Assembly (NCBI RefSeq): GCF_000819725.1
Contig: NZ_CDDH01000112.1
Span: forward strand, 1 to 64,000
Source: Aeromonas australiensis
GTDB lineage: Bacteria > Pseudomonadota > Gammaproteobacteria > Enterobacterales > Aeromonadaceae
Length of the DNA: 64,000 nt
Direction: 5' to 3'
Positions 50,142-58,856 of the stretch are shown here, piece after piece (the first letter of the stretch is position 1; the number at the start of each line of letters is the position of its first letter). Position numbers and translations under genes: made by a program. Under the pieces are notes generated by a model. The model worked only from the letters and a program-made list of their open reading frames with translations. It had not been told where the DNA came from and did no database searches.

Positions 50142-50966
50142 ATGAAGACACTTTCGGACGACTTATACAAACAGTTCAGCAACTTTCTGGCGGTTCAGAG
50201 CGGGATTGTGCTGGGTGATAACAAACAGTATCTGGTGAAGAGCCGTCTTTCACCTTTGATGGCTCAGTTTGGCATCGATAGTCTGTCTGACCTGGTTACC
50301 CGTGCAATGAGTGTACGAGAGCGTGACCTGAAAATGGCCGTTGTTGATGCCATGACCACTAATGAGACCCTCTGGTTTCGTGATACCTATCCGTTTCAAC
50401 TGCTTACTGACAAGATTTTCCCCGAATTGGGAAAAAGCGGTCGCCCCATCAAGATCTGGTCGGCTGCATCATCTTCAGGGCAGGAGCCCTATTCCATTGC
50501 GATAACGGCACTGGAGCAGCAGATGAAAAAGCCGGGTACCTTGCCAGGTGGCGTGCAGATTGTCGGGACGGATATATCGACGACCATGCTTAATCAGTGC
50601 AAGGAAGGTATTTATGACAGTCTTGCGCTGGCGCGCGGGTTGTCACCTGAGCGCAAGAAGATGTTTTTTGAGCCCTATGGTGACAACAAGATGCGGGTGG
50701 TGGAGCGAGTCAGAAAATTGACCACCTTCCGGCCGATCAATTTGCTGGAGAGTTATAGTCTGCTTGGCAAGTTTGACATTATTTTTTGCCGCAATGTGCT
50801 TATCTATTTTGCGCCGGAAGTGAAGTCGAAGATCCTCAACCAGTTTGCTGCCAGCCTCAATCCCGGTGGATATCTGATGTTGGGGGCCTCGGAGTCGCTG
50901 GCAGGATTGACCGATCGGTTCGAGATGATCCGCTGCAATCCGGGAATCGTCTACAAGGTCAAATAA
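50142..50966 (+). CDS. cheR: Chemoreceptor methyltransferase CheR
   Basis: A 274-residue S-adenosylmethionine-dependent glutamate methyltransferase. The N-terminal helical domain (1-80) ends in TTNETLWFRDTYPF; the catalytic domain has IWSAASSSGQEPYSIAI (SAM site), GTDISTTMLNQCKEGIYD and IIFCRNVLIYFAPEVKSKI. It ends before a strong terminator, so cheVR is its own unit. Confidence 0.95.
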   Translation: MKTLSDDLYKQFSNFLAVQSGIVLGDNKQYLVKSRLSPLMAQFGIDSLSDLVTRAMSVRERDLKMAVVDAMTTNETLWFRDTYPFQLLTDKIFPELGKSGRPIKIWSAASSSGQEPYSIAITALEQQMKKPGTLPGGVQIVGTDISTTMLNQCKEGIYDSLALARGLSPERKKMFFEPYGDNKMRVVERVRKLTTFRPINLLESYSLLGKFDIIFCRNVLIYFAPEVKSKILNQFAASLNPGGYLMLGASESLAGLTDRFEMIRCNPGIVYKVK

Positions 50967-51018
50967 GGCCTGCTGGCCTTGATATTCGGGGTTCTACCGG
51001 AGATATCCAGTCCATGCC

Positions 51019-51050
51019 AAGAGGGAAGCGGCCAGCTTCCCTCTTTCTTT
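51019..51050 (+). terminator. Terminator after cheR
   Basis: AAGAGGGAAGC (51019-51029) / GCTTCCCTCTT (51035-51045), five-base loop, then TCTTT. Confidence 0.88.
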
Positions 51051-51218
51051 ATCTACAGCTCACTCTTTCTATTTACCTGCCATATCTCGCCACTGCAAAA
51101 GTGGTTGCAATCTTAAGTTTGCCAAATGATGCCGTCTGACCTCGGGCTCGAGATGACCCTGTCGTTTTTGGTCTGAAATGTGCTCATACCCAAACCATCG
51201 ATTTGAGCGATTTGCTTA

Positions 51219-51234
51219 TGGCACATCTCTTGCT
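51219..51234 (+). promoter_or_regulatory. Sigma-54 promoter of flgBCDE
   Basis: TGGCAC-ATCTC-TTGCT matches the -24/-12 consensus TGGCAC-N5-TTGCW at every position. It lies 30 bases upstream of the flgB start. Confidence 0.95.
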
Positions 51235-51263
51235 AACAAAATAAATCAAGCAGGAGGTGTGCT

Positions 51264-51662
51264 ATGGCTCTTTCATTTGACAAGGCATTCGGTGTGCATC
51301 AACACACCATCAGCGTTCGCGCCAAGCGTGCTGAAGTGCTGTCCAGCAATATTGCCAATGCGGATACTCCGGGCTTTAAAGCCAGGGATATCAACTTTGC
51401 CCAAGCGTTACAGGATGCCCAACAGCGTCAGGGTTTTGGTCTGGTGACCACCAGTGAAAAGCACTTTGCCTTGCATATAGACGCCCCGGGTACTGTGCAA
51501 TTTCGCAATCCGCTGCAACCGGATACCGGTGATGGCAATACGGTCGATGTGCAGCAGGAGCGTAGCGAGTTTCTGCGCAATAGCCTCGAGTATCAAACCT
51601 CCCTTGAGTTTATGAATAGCAAGATCAGTGGCCTGCTCAAGGCCCTGAAAGGAGAGCAGTGA
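51264..51662 (+). CDS. flgB: Flagellar proximal rod protein FlgB
   Basis: A 132-residue rod protein. The N-terminal motif [21 protein letters not shown] is the rod/hook signature. No signal peptide; it is exported by the flagellar type III system. First gene of the flgBCDE unit, with AGGAGG upstream; the stop shares one base with flgC. Confidence 0.95.
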   Translation: MALSFDKAFGVHQHTISVRAKRAEVLSSNIANADTPGFKARDINFAQALQDAQQRQGFGLVTTSEKHFALHIDAPGTVQFRNPLQPDTGDGNTVDVQQERSEFLRNSLEYQTSLEFMNSKISGLLKALKGEQ

Positions 51663-52081
51663 TGAGTTTGTTCAAGGTCTTTGACATAGCAGGCTCGGCT
51701 ATGAGCGCGCAGTCGGTGCGTCTCAACACAGTTGCCAGCAACATGGCCAATGCGGATAGCGTCAGCTCAAGTGTGGAAAAAACTTACCACGCCAGGCGGC
51801 CAGTTTTTGCCGCTCAGCTTGATCAAGCAATGTCTGACAAGCAGAGCGCTGTCGGGGTTGAAGTTAAGGGAATTGTCGAGAGCAAGGCACCACTGCTCAA
51901 GGAGTACCACCCTAACCACCCGATGGCAGACAAAGATGGTTATATCTTCAAACCGAACGTCAATATGGTTGAAGAGATGGCTGATATGATCAATGCCTCG
52001 CGCAGCTACCAGACCAACGTACAGGTTGCAGATTCGGCCAAGAAGATGCTGCAGCAGACGCTTCAGTTGGGTAAGTCCTGA
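51662..52081 (+). CDS. flgC: Flagellar rod protein FlgC
   Basis: A 139-residue rod protein. ATG 51662 shares a base with the flgB stop and follows GGAGAGCA. N-terminal FDIAGSAMSAQSVRLNTVASNMANADS and C-terminal MADMINASRSYQTNVQVADSAKKMLQQTLQLGKS are the conserved coiled-coil ends of rod proteins. Confidence 0.95.
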   Translation: MSLFKVFDIAGSAMSAQSVRLNTVASNMANADSVSSSVEKTYHARRPVFAAQLDQAMSDKQSAVGVEVKGIVESKAPLLKEYHPNHPMADKDGYIFKPNVNMVEEMADMINASRSYQTNVQVADSAKKMLQQTLQLGKS

Positions 52082-52096
52082 TAGGAGGGACGTAGC

Positions 52097-52852
52097 ATGG
52101 TTGATACAACCAACAATGTGAACGGTATAAGCCGTACCACGACCCAGACGACAGGCACCACAACGGCACCGAAGAAAGAGCTGGATCAGGCTTCATTCAT
52201 GAAGCTGTTGACGATGCAATTGTCGTATCAGGACCCGTTCAAACCGGTGGACAATGCCCAAATGCTCTCCCAGATGGCATCCATGTCCACTTCGGAGGGG
52301 ATCAGCAGTCTCTCCGCCCAGATGGGAAAGCTCAATGAGCAGATGATCTCCAGCCAGGCTCTGCAAGCCTCTTCGCTGGTAGGGCAGAATGTGCTGTTGC
52401 CTAGCAATATCGGGTATCTGGACAAAGAAGGGTCACTCCCCGGTGTCATTCAGGTTGGCACTGCCAATAAATATGCAGGCGTCAAAATTACCATCGAAGA
52501 TGAAACGGGTCAGGTGATCAAGGAATTTAGTCTGGAAGGAGAACAGAAAGGCAACGTTGAAGTGGCTTGGGATGGCACCGACAAGGCGGGGAATCGGGTC
52601 AAGCCAGGCAAATATGTGCTTAAAGCGAGTGGTACCGTGGATGGTAAGTCTGAAGCCATTCCAACTTATACCTATGGCAAGGTTGATAGTGTGGCATTGG
52701 GGAATGCAAGCAACCCGACCATGCTTAATTTGAAAGGACTGGGCAGCACGCTGCTGAGTTCTATCCTGCAGATTTCAGGCACGAACGCAAACCAGACGAC
52801 CACACCGTTGCCAACCAACGGGTCTGTCAATACCTCCACAGCATCGATCTAA
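52097..52852 (+). CDS. flgD: Flagellar hook cap FlgD
   Basis: A 251-residue hook assembly scaffold. The N-terminal segment SFMKLLTMQLSYQDPFKPVDNAQMLSQMA is diagnostic; the middle holds the FlgD Ig/tudor region (VAWDGTDKAGNRVKPGKYVLKASG). It caps the growing hook and is absent from the finished flagellum. Confidence 0.95.
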   Translation: MVDTTNNVNGISRTTTQTTGTTTAPKKELDQASFMKLLTMQLSYQDPFKPVDNAQMLSQMASMSTSEGISSLSAQMGKLNEQMISSQALQASSLVGQNVLLPSNIGYLDKEGSLPGVIQVGTANKYAGVKITIEDETGQVIKEFSLEGEQKGNVEVAWDGTDKAGNRVKPGKYVLKASGTVDGKSEAIPTYTYGKVDSVALGNASNPTMLNLKGLGSTLLSSILQISGTNANQTTTPLPTNGSVNTSTASI

Positions 52853-52862
52853 GGAGCTGGAT

Positions 52863-54248
52863 ATGTCATTTAACAATGCCTTGAGCGGTGTCAACGCGGC
52901 ACAAAAAGACTTGAACGTGACCGCCAACAACATTGCCAACGTCAACACCATGGGCTTTAAAGAGTCCCGTGCCGAGTTTGCGGATGTCTACGCCAACTCC
53001 ATCTTTGTCAATGCCAAGACCCAGGTTGGTAACGGTGTGGCTACTGCAGCGGTCGCCCAGCAGTTCCATCAGGGGGCGCTGCAATTTACCAATAACGCGC
53101 TGGACTTGGCCATTCAGGGGAACGGCTTCTTTGTGACCTCTGATGGTCTGACCAACCTGGATCGCACCTATACCCGTGCCGGTGCCTTCAAACTCAATGA
53201 AAACAGCTATATGGTCAACAATCAGGGCCATTATCTGCAAGGGTATGAAATCAACGCTGATGGCACGCCTAAGGCGGTTAGTATCAATGCAACCAAGCCG
53301 ATCCAGATACCGGATCGGGCTGGCGAACCGATCAAGACCAGCAAGGTTGAGGCGAGCTTCAATTTACCGTCTAAAGCGACACCTTTGGTATCGGGAGCTC
53401 TACCTGATCCCCTGGCAGTACCTCCTGTAATCGGTAGCCTATCCAGCTTTGATCCAAAAGATTCGAAAACCTACTCGTCCTCTACCTCTGTTGTCGTATA
53501 CGACTCTTTAGGTGAGCCCCACACAATCACCAAATATTTTGTCAAAGAAGCCAGTGATGCCGACCCGACCCAATCGGCAGACCCGACAGCATGGCGTATG
53601 TATTTATATGAAGGTGATAAGCCGATTGATATCAACGGCGGGGTTCAAACTCAGATGGCAGCAGGTGTGGCCCAGGCACCGTTAGCAGCGCGTCTTACCT
53701 TTGGTGCCGATGGCAAAATGGTCACCCCAACTACTCCTGCCACAATCGAAACTGTGGCGCTGGGGGCTGGTGGTGCTGGCATCATCACCAATGGTGCCGA
53801 CCCCACTCAGACGTTTGAGATTACCCTGGGGACGATCACCCAGTATGCCTCTCCTTTTGAAGTCAACAAACTGTCACAGGATGGTTCCACTGTCGGTCGT
53901 TTGACCAAGGTGGAGATCACGCCGGATGGTATTGTCTCTGCCACTTACAGCAACGCGACCACCATCAAGGTGGCCATGGTGGCGATGGCCAAATTTGCCA
54001 ACTCGCAAGGGCTGACCCAGATAGGGGATACCTCCTGGCGCCAGTCACTGCTCTCCGGCGATGCGTTGCCCGGCACCCCTAACTCAGGCACGTTTGGCAG
54101 TATCAAATCTTCGGCACTGGAGCAATCTAACGTGGATTTGACCTCCGAACTGGTAGACTTGATCACTGCACAACGTAACTTCCAGGCCAACTCCCGTTCG
54201 CTGGAGGTCAACAGTTCGCTGCAGCAGACCATCTTGCAAATCCGTTAA
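52863..54248 (+). CDS. flgE: Flagellar hook protein FlgE
   Basis: A 461-residue hook subunit. N-terminus MSFNNALSGVNAAQKDLNVTANNIANVNTMGFKESRAEF and C-terminus DLITAQRNFQANSRSLEVNSSLQQTILQIR are conserved; the variable middle (170-340) is A/T-richer and low in complexity. Last gene of the flgBCDE unit; a strong terminator follows. Confidence 0.95.
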   Translation: MSFNNALSGVNAAQKDLNVTANNIANVNTMGFKESRAEFADVYANSIFVNAKTQVGNGVATAAVAQQFHQGALQFTNNALDLAIQGNGFFVTSDGLTNLDRTYTRAGAFKLNENSYMVNNQGHYLQGYEINADGTPKAVSINATKPIQIPDRAGEPIKTSKVEASFNLPSKATPLVSGALPDPLAVPPVIGSLSSFDPKDSKTYSSSTSVVVYDSLGEPHTITKYFVKEASDADPTQSADPTAWRMYLYEGDKPIDINGGVQTQMAAGVAQAPLAARLTFGADGKMVTPTTPATIETVALGAGGAGIITNGADPTQTFEITLGTITQYASPFEVNKLSQDGSTVGRLTKVEITPDGIVSATYSNATTIKVAMVAMAKFANSQGLTQIGDTSWRQSLLSGDALPGTPNSGTFGSIKSSALEQSNVDLTSELVDLITAQRNFQANSRSLEVNSSLQQTILQIR

Positions 54249-54268
54249 TGGCTCGTTGAGTCATGATG

Positions 54269-54298
54269 AGAGAGGGGGCTTGGCCCCCTCTCTGTTTT
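54269..54298 (+). terminator. Terminator after flgE
   Basis: AGAGAGGGGGC / GCCCCCTCTCT, 11-bp stem with a three-base loop, then GTTTTT. It separates flgBCDE from flgFGHIJKL. Confidence 0.93.
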
Positions 54299-54339
54299 TG
54301 TCCCATTTCTGCTCTCCATATCCTCCATATTTCTGCTGT

Positions 54340-54355
54340 TGGCACCCTAATTGCA
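54340..54355 (+). promoter_or_regulatory. Sigma-54 promoter of flgFGHIJKL
   Basis: TGGCAC-CCTAA-TTGCA matches the -24/-12 consensus fully and lies about 40 bases upstream of the flgF start. Confidence 0.95.
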
Positions 54356-54393
54356 TTTCTCCGGTCAGAGTCATCTGTTTGACGGAGAGTTCC

Positions 54394-55140
54394 ATGGATA
54401 ACCTGCTTTACATCGCCATGTCCGGGGCCAAAGAGACCATGAACAGCCTGGCTGTTCGCGGCAACAACCTCGCCAATGCCAATACAACCGGTTTCAAATC
54501 CGATTTCGAGCAGGCCAGAAGCATGCAGGCCTTTGGCGAGGGGTTACCAAGCCGGGTGTTTGCCATGGCTGAGCGCCCGGGGCAGAACCTGCAGCATGGC
54601 ATGCTGATGACCACCGGGCGGGATCTGGACGTGGCCGTAGATGGACCGGGCTGGATTGCAGTGCAGGATCCCAAGGGCGGAGAAGCTTACACCCGTATGG
54701 GAAATTTGCTGGTCAGTGCGACCGGTAACTTGCAAACCTCCACCGGCCTGAATGTGGTGGATGACGGTGGCCAGCCTATCGTATTGCCGATGCCGATGGA
54801 GAAACTCGAGATCAATCGCGATGGCACCATCAGTGGTCGCCCGGAGGGGGCTGCCGCCAACTTGCCGGAAGATTTCCAGCGGATCAAGTTGGTCAACCCG
54901 GCAGCCGATGCGGTGGAGAAGGGGCAAGATGGTCTGTTTCGCCGCAAAGATGGTCAAAATGAACCTGCTTCGGCCAATGTCGGTCTGATTGCCGGCTCCC
55001 TTGAGGGGAGTAACGTCAATGTGGTGGATGAGATGACCAACCTGATCCGGTTGCAACGTCAGTTCGAAACCCAGGTAAAGATGATGAAGACGGCCCAGGA
55101 AAATGACGAGGCCCAAAACCAGTTGCTGCGTATCAGCTAA
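54394..55140 (+). CDS. flgF: Flagellar proximal rod protein FlgF
   Basis: A 248-residue rod protein. ATG 54394 follows GGAGAG, gives MDNLLYIAMSGAKETMNSLAVRGNNLANANTTGFKSDF and lies just downstream of the sigma-54 promoter; longer in-frame starts would overlap the promoter and terminator. The C-terminal SNVNVVDEMTNLIRLQRQFETQVKMM is the rod signature. flgG follows after 15 bases. Confidence 0.95.
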   Translation: MDNLLYIAMSGAKETMNSLAVRGNNLANANTTGFKSDFEQARSMQAFGEGLPSRVFAMAERPGQNLQHGMLMTTGRDLDVAVDGPGWIAVQDPKGGEAYTRMGNLLVSATGNLQTSTGLNVVDDGGQPIVLPMPMEKLEINRDGTISGRPEGAAANLPEDFQRIKLVNPAADAVEKGQDGLFRRKDGQNEPASANVGLIAGSLEGSNVNVVDEMTNLIRLQRQFETQVKMMKTAQENDEAQNQLLRIS

Positions 55141-55155
55141 TCAAGGAGTTACACC

Positions 55156-55944
55156 ATGAACCCTGCTCTCTGGATCAGCAAGACCGGCTTGGATGCTCAG
55201 CAGACCAATATCTCGGTCACCTCGAACAATCTGGCGAACGCCAGCACCGTGGGCTTCAAGAAATCGCGGGCTATCTTCGAGGATCTGCTTTATCAAAATA
55301 TCAATCAGCCAGGTGGCCGCTCATCGGCGGATACCGAGCTCCCCTCTGGCTTGATGCTGGGGGCGGGGGCCAAGGTGGTGGCGACCCAGAAAAATCACAG
55401 CCAGGGCAACGTGCAAACCACCGACAACTCGCTGGATTTGATGATCAGTGGCCGTGGCTACTTTGAAATTCAACTGCCAGATGGTAGTGCAGCCTATACC
55501 CGTAACGGTCAGTTCACCCTTAATGATGAAGGGACCATAGTGACTCCGGGTAATGGTTACCCCCTGCAACCTGAAATCCAGATCCCGGAAAATGCCCAGA
55601 GCGTAACGGTGAGTACAGATGGGCAGGTATCGGTGCAGTTCAAGGGCGATGGCGCTTCTCAGGTTGTCGGCCAGATCAATATTTCCGATTTTGTCAACGC
55701 CAGCGGTTTGCAACCCATGGGTGAGAACATGTTTGTCGAAACCCAGTCGAGTGGCGCCGCCATTCAGGGAGTCGCCGGTGCAGATGGCCTGGGGGTGATC
55801 AAACAGGGCATGTTGGAGAGTTCCAACGTCAATGTGACCGAAGAGCTGGTGAACCTCATTCAGGCTCAGCGGGTCTATGAGATGAACTCCAAGGTACTCT
55901 CCGCCGTGGATGGCATGATGTCCTTCCTGATCCAGCGTACCTGA
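55156..55944 (+). CDS. flgG: Flagellar distal rod protein FlgG
   Basis: A 262-residue distal rod protein. MNPALWISKTGLDAQQTNISVTSNNLANASTVGFKKSR and SSNVNVTEELVNLIQAQRVYEMNSKVLSAVDGM are conserved. Size equals E. coli FlgG (260). A good AAGGAG precedes the ATG. Confidence 0.95.
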   Translation: MNPALWISKTGLDAQQTNISVTSNNLANASTVGFKKSRAIFEDLLYQNINQPGGRSSADTELPSGLMLGAGAKVVATQKNHSQGNVQTTDNSLDLMISGRGYFEIQLPDGSAAYTRNGQFTLNDEGTIVTPGNGYPLQPEIQIPENAQSVTVSTDGQVSVQFKGDGASQVVGQINISDFVNASGLQPMGENMFVETQSSGAAIQGVAGADGLGVIKQGMLESSNVNVTEELVNLIQAQRVYEMNSKVLSAVDGMMSFLIQRT

Positions 55945-55958
55945 TTAGGAGGTGCATG

Positions 55959-56630
55959 ATGAAAGCCATATGGATATTGGGATTGCTGGTGCTGGGAGGG
56001 TGTAGCAGTACGCCCAATACGCCCAGGCCTGATGACCCCGAATTTGCCCCTGTTTATGGTGAATCGGAGCCCGTCTCGATGCGGCCGACAGGCGCTATTT
56101 TCCAGCCGGATCAAGTTAATAGCATCTATTCGGATATCAAGGCACACAAAGTTGGTGACATCATCACCATCGAGTTGGCGGAGTCGACCTCTGCCTCGAA
56201 AAAGGCCAATACCCAGAGTGGCAAGGACAATAAATTCAATCTGGATCCGGTCAGATTGGGCGGCGTGCCAGTCACCGCCAGTCCCTATGATCTCTCGGCC
56301 TCCATCGGTCAAAACAGTGCATTCAAGGGCCAGGCCAAGGCGGATCAGAGTAACAGCTTGCAGGGTAATATTTCGGTCAGTGTGGCCAAGGTACTGCCCA
56401 ACGGCAATCTGGTGGTGCGTGGCGAGAAGTGGATCATGCTCAACAATGGCAATGAATATATCCGGATCACCGGTCTTATTCGCCCGGAGGATGTGACCTC
56501 GGAAAACAGCGTCTCGTCCCAGAAGGTAGCCAATGCCCGCATCCACTATGGTGGTACCGGCGATCTGGCCAATAGCCAGGAGCAAGGGTGGTTGACCAGC
56601 TTTTTCAACGGGCCCTGGTGGCCGCTCTAG
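55959..56630 (+). CDS. flgH: Flagellar L-ring lipoprotein FlgH
   Basis: A 223-residue outer-membrane lipoprotein forming the L ring. Of two adjacent ATGs, 55959 has the better spacing (six bases) from AGGAGG. The lipobox LVLGGC gives acylated Cys15 or so. [26 protein letters not shown] and the C-terminal [32 protein letters not shown] are family motifs. Confidence 0.95.
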   Translation: MKAIWILGLLVLGGCSSTPNTPRPDDPEFAPVYGESEPVSMRPTGAIFQPDQVNSIYSDIKAHKVGDIITIELAESTSASKKANTQSGKDNKFNLDPVRLGGVPVTASPYDLSASIGQNSAFKGQAKADQSNSLQGNISVSVAKVLPNGNLVVRGEKWIMLNNGNEYIRITGLIRPEDVTSENSVSSQKVANARIHYGGTGDLANSQEQGWLTSFFNGPWWPL

Positions 56631-56638
56631 GAGATGTT

Positions 56639-57736
56639 ATGAAGTCACTCCGTCTTGTCACACTGCTCTGCTGTCTGCTGCCCTTGGGCGTGGCCAATGC
56701 TGCCCGGATCAAGGACATCAGCTCGGTTGAAGGGGTGCGTAGCAACCAGTTGATCGGTTACGGTCTGGTCGTGGGGTTGCCCGGTACCGGTGAGAAGAAC
56801 AACGCGTTTACCGAGCAGACCTTCCGTACCATGCTCAACAACTTTGGCATCAAGGTTCCGGACAATATCAAGCCCAAGATCAAGGATGTGGCGCCGGTGG
56901 CAATCCATGCTGATCTGCCACCGTTTGCCAAGCCGGGTCAGACTATCGATGTGACAGTGTCGGCCATCGGCGAGGCCAAGAGCCTGCGGGGCGGCACCTT
57001 GCTGCAGAGCTTCCTGAAAGGACTTGATGGTCGGGTTTATGCGGTTGCCCAGGGCAGTCTGGTTGTCGGCGGCCTGGGTGCCGAGGGGGCGGATGGCTCC
57101 AAAGTAGTGATCAATACCCCGACCGTGGGGCGAATAGCCAACGGTGCAACTGTCGAGCGGGAAGTGCCCAACTCATTCAGTCAGGGGGACACCATTACGT
57201 TCAACCTCAACCGCCCCGATTTTACCACGGCACGCCGGTTGGCCGATGTGGTGAACGATCTGGTGGGGCCTAATACCGCCCAGGCACTTGATGCCACCTC
57301 GGTCAAGGTCTATGCCCCGCGGGATCCGGGTCAGCGTGTGTCCTATCTCGCCACCATCGAAAATCTGGAGGTGGACCCGGCCAACGAGGCGGCCAAGATC
57401 ATCGTCAACTCTCGCACCGGTACCATTGTCATTGGCAGTCAGGTCAGGCTGAAACCGGCAGCCATCAGCCATGGTGGCTTGACGGTGACCATCGCCGAAA
57501 ACCAGCAGGTCTCCCAGCCCAACCCGCTGGCGGGAGGAGAGACGACGGTGACCAACAACTCGACTATCAATGTCCAGCAGGAGCCGGGGCGGATGTTCAA
57601 GTTTGATACTGGTGCGACCCTGGATGACCTGGTCCGTGCAGTCAATCAGGTCGGGGTCGCCCCTGGTGACTTGATGGCAATACTCGAAGCGCTGCAGCAG
57701 GCCGGCGCGATCCAGGGTCAGTTGGTCATACTGTAA
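56639..57736 (+). CDS. flgI: Flagellar P-ring protein FlgI
   Basis: A 365-residue periplasmic protein forming the P ring. Start ATG 56639 yields a signal peptide ([21 protein letters not shown]) and follows [35 protein letters not shown] and the C-terminal [38 protein letters not shown] are diagnostic. FlgA, encoded earlier in the locus, is its chaperone. Confidence 0.95.
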   Translation: MKSLRLVTLLCCLLPLGVANAARIKDISSVEGVRSNQLIGYGLVVGLPGTGEKNNAFTEQTFRTMLNNFGIKVPDNIKPKIKDVAPVAIHADLPPFAKPGQTIDVTVSAIGEAKSLRGGTLLQSFLKGLDGRVYAVAQGSLVVGGLGAEGADGSKVVINTPTVGRIANGATVEREVPNSFSQGDTITFNLNRPDFTTARRLADVVNDLVGPNTAQALDATSVKVYAPRDPGQRVSYLATIENLEVDPANEAAKIIVNSRTGTIVIGSQVRLKPAAISHGGLTVTIAENQQVSQPNPLAGGETTVTNNSTINVQQEPGRMFKFDTGATLDDLVRAVNQVGVAPGDLMAILEALQQAGAIQGQLVIL

Positions 57737-57779
57737 CAGGTGGCAAGTGATTGCCACAGGTGGCAATGAGGTAAGCAAA

Positions 57780-58853
57780 ATGGCGGAGTTTGACAGCAAC
57801 AGTGGCATGAATCTCGGGATGGTACAGGAGATCAAGAACCTGGATCGTCTGCGCCAGATGAGCCAAAGCGAAGCGGGACAGGCCGACGCGCTCAAGAGTG
57901 CGTCACGCCAGTTCGAGTCAATCTTTACCCAGATGCTGTTTCAGGGCATGCGTCAGGCCAACGGTGTGTTGACTCAGGACAACCCCATGAGCAGCAGCTA
58001 TACCCGCTTCTATGAAGGCATGCTGGACGAACAGCGGGTGGCTGATATGTCCAGCAAGGGAGGGTTGGGACTGGCAGAGATGGTGGCCAAACAGTTCTCT
58101 CCAGAGACCTTTACCCATCAGGATGGACGGGTGCTCAAGATGCCACAGCGTACTGAGCGGGCCTACAAGCCCTATCTGCCCCCCAGCGCGGCTGCCGATG
58201 ATTTGATCGCGGCGTCAAAAGTTGGCAAAGATTTTGCTGAAAATAAAATGATAGAGGGGCGCGAGGATAGCCTCAAGCGGGCGATGCCTCACAAAGTTGC
58301 TCGCAGCGTGCCGCCCATGGGGCGCATAGGTAACGCAGAGGGCAAGGTCGGCGGGAGTGGCAGCAAAGCGTTTGATACCCCGGAAGAGTTCGTCAATCGC
58401 CTTATGCCACTGGCCAAAAAGGCGGCTGACAAGCTCGGTTTAAGTCCGGCGGCACTGGTCGCTCAGGCTGCACTGGAGAGTGGTTGGGGCAAGCGGGTGA
58501 TCAAGAATGGGGATGGGCAGATGACCCATAACCTGTTTGGCATCAAAGCGGATCCTCGCTGGCAAGGGCCCAAGGCCGTGGTCAGCACCCTGGAGTATGA
58601 ACAAGGTGTGGCCTCCCGCCAGAAAGCGGCATTTCGCTCTTATGAGTCGTTTGAAGAGAGCTTCAATGACTACGTGGACTTCCTCACCTCCGGCTCCCGC
58701 TATAAGGGGGCCCTGGCGAAAGTGGATAGCCCGGACCGCTATTTCGAGGCGTTGCAGCAGGCCGGTTATGCCACTGACCCGCATTACGCCAGAAAACTGA
58801 AACAGGTATTGCGCAGTGATGTGATTGCGCAATACAACGAGATGGAGCTGTAA
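57780..58853 (+). CDS. flgJ: Flagellar rod cap and peptidoglycan hydrolase FlgJ
   Basis: A 357-residue bifunctional protein, longer than E. coli FlgJ (313). ATG 57780 (MAEFDSNSGMNLG) follows GAGG by nine bases. The rod-capping domain (30-120) reads ASRQFESIFTQMLFQGMRQAN; a variable linker of about 80 residues follows; the glucosaminidase domain (about 200-350) has ALVAQAALESGWGKRVI with the catalytic Glu. It digests peptidoglycan to let the rod pass. Confidence 0.94.
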   Translation: MAEFDSNSGMNLGMVQEIKNLDRLRQMSQSEAGQADALKSASRQFESIFTQMLFQGMRQANGVLTQDNPMSSSYTRFYEGMLDEQRVADMSSKGGLGLAEMVAKQFSPETFTHQDGRVLKMPQRTERAYKPYLPPSAAADDLIAASKVGKDFAENKMIEGREDSLKRAMPHKVARSVPPMGRIGNAEGKVGGSGSKAFDTPEEFVNRLMPLAKKAADKLGLSPAALVAQAALESGWGKRVIKNGDGQMTHNLFGIKADPRWQGPKAVVSTLEYEQGVASRQKAAFRSYESFEESFNDYVDFLTSGSRYKGALAKVDSPDRYFEALQQAGYATDPHYARKLKQVLRSDVIAQYNEMEL

Positions 58854-58856
58854 CGT

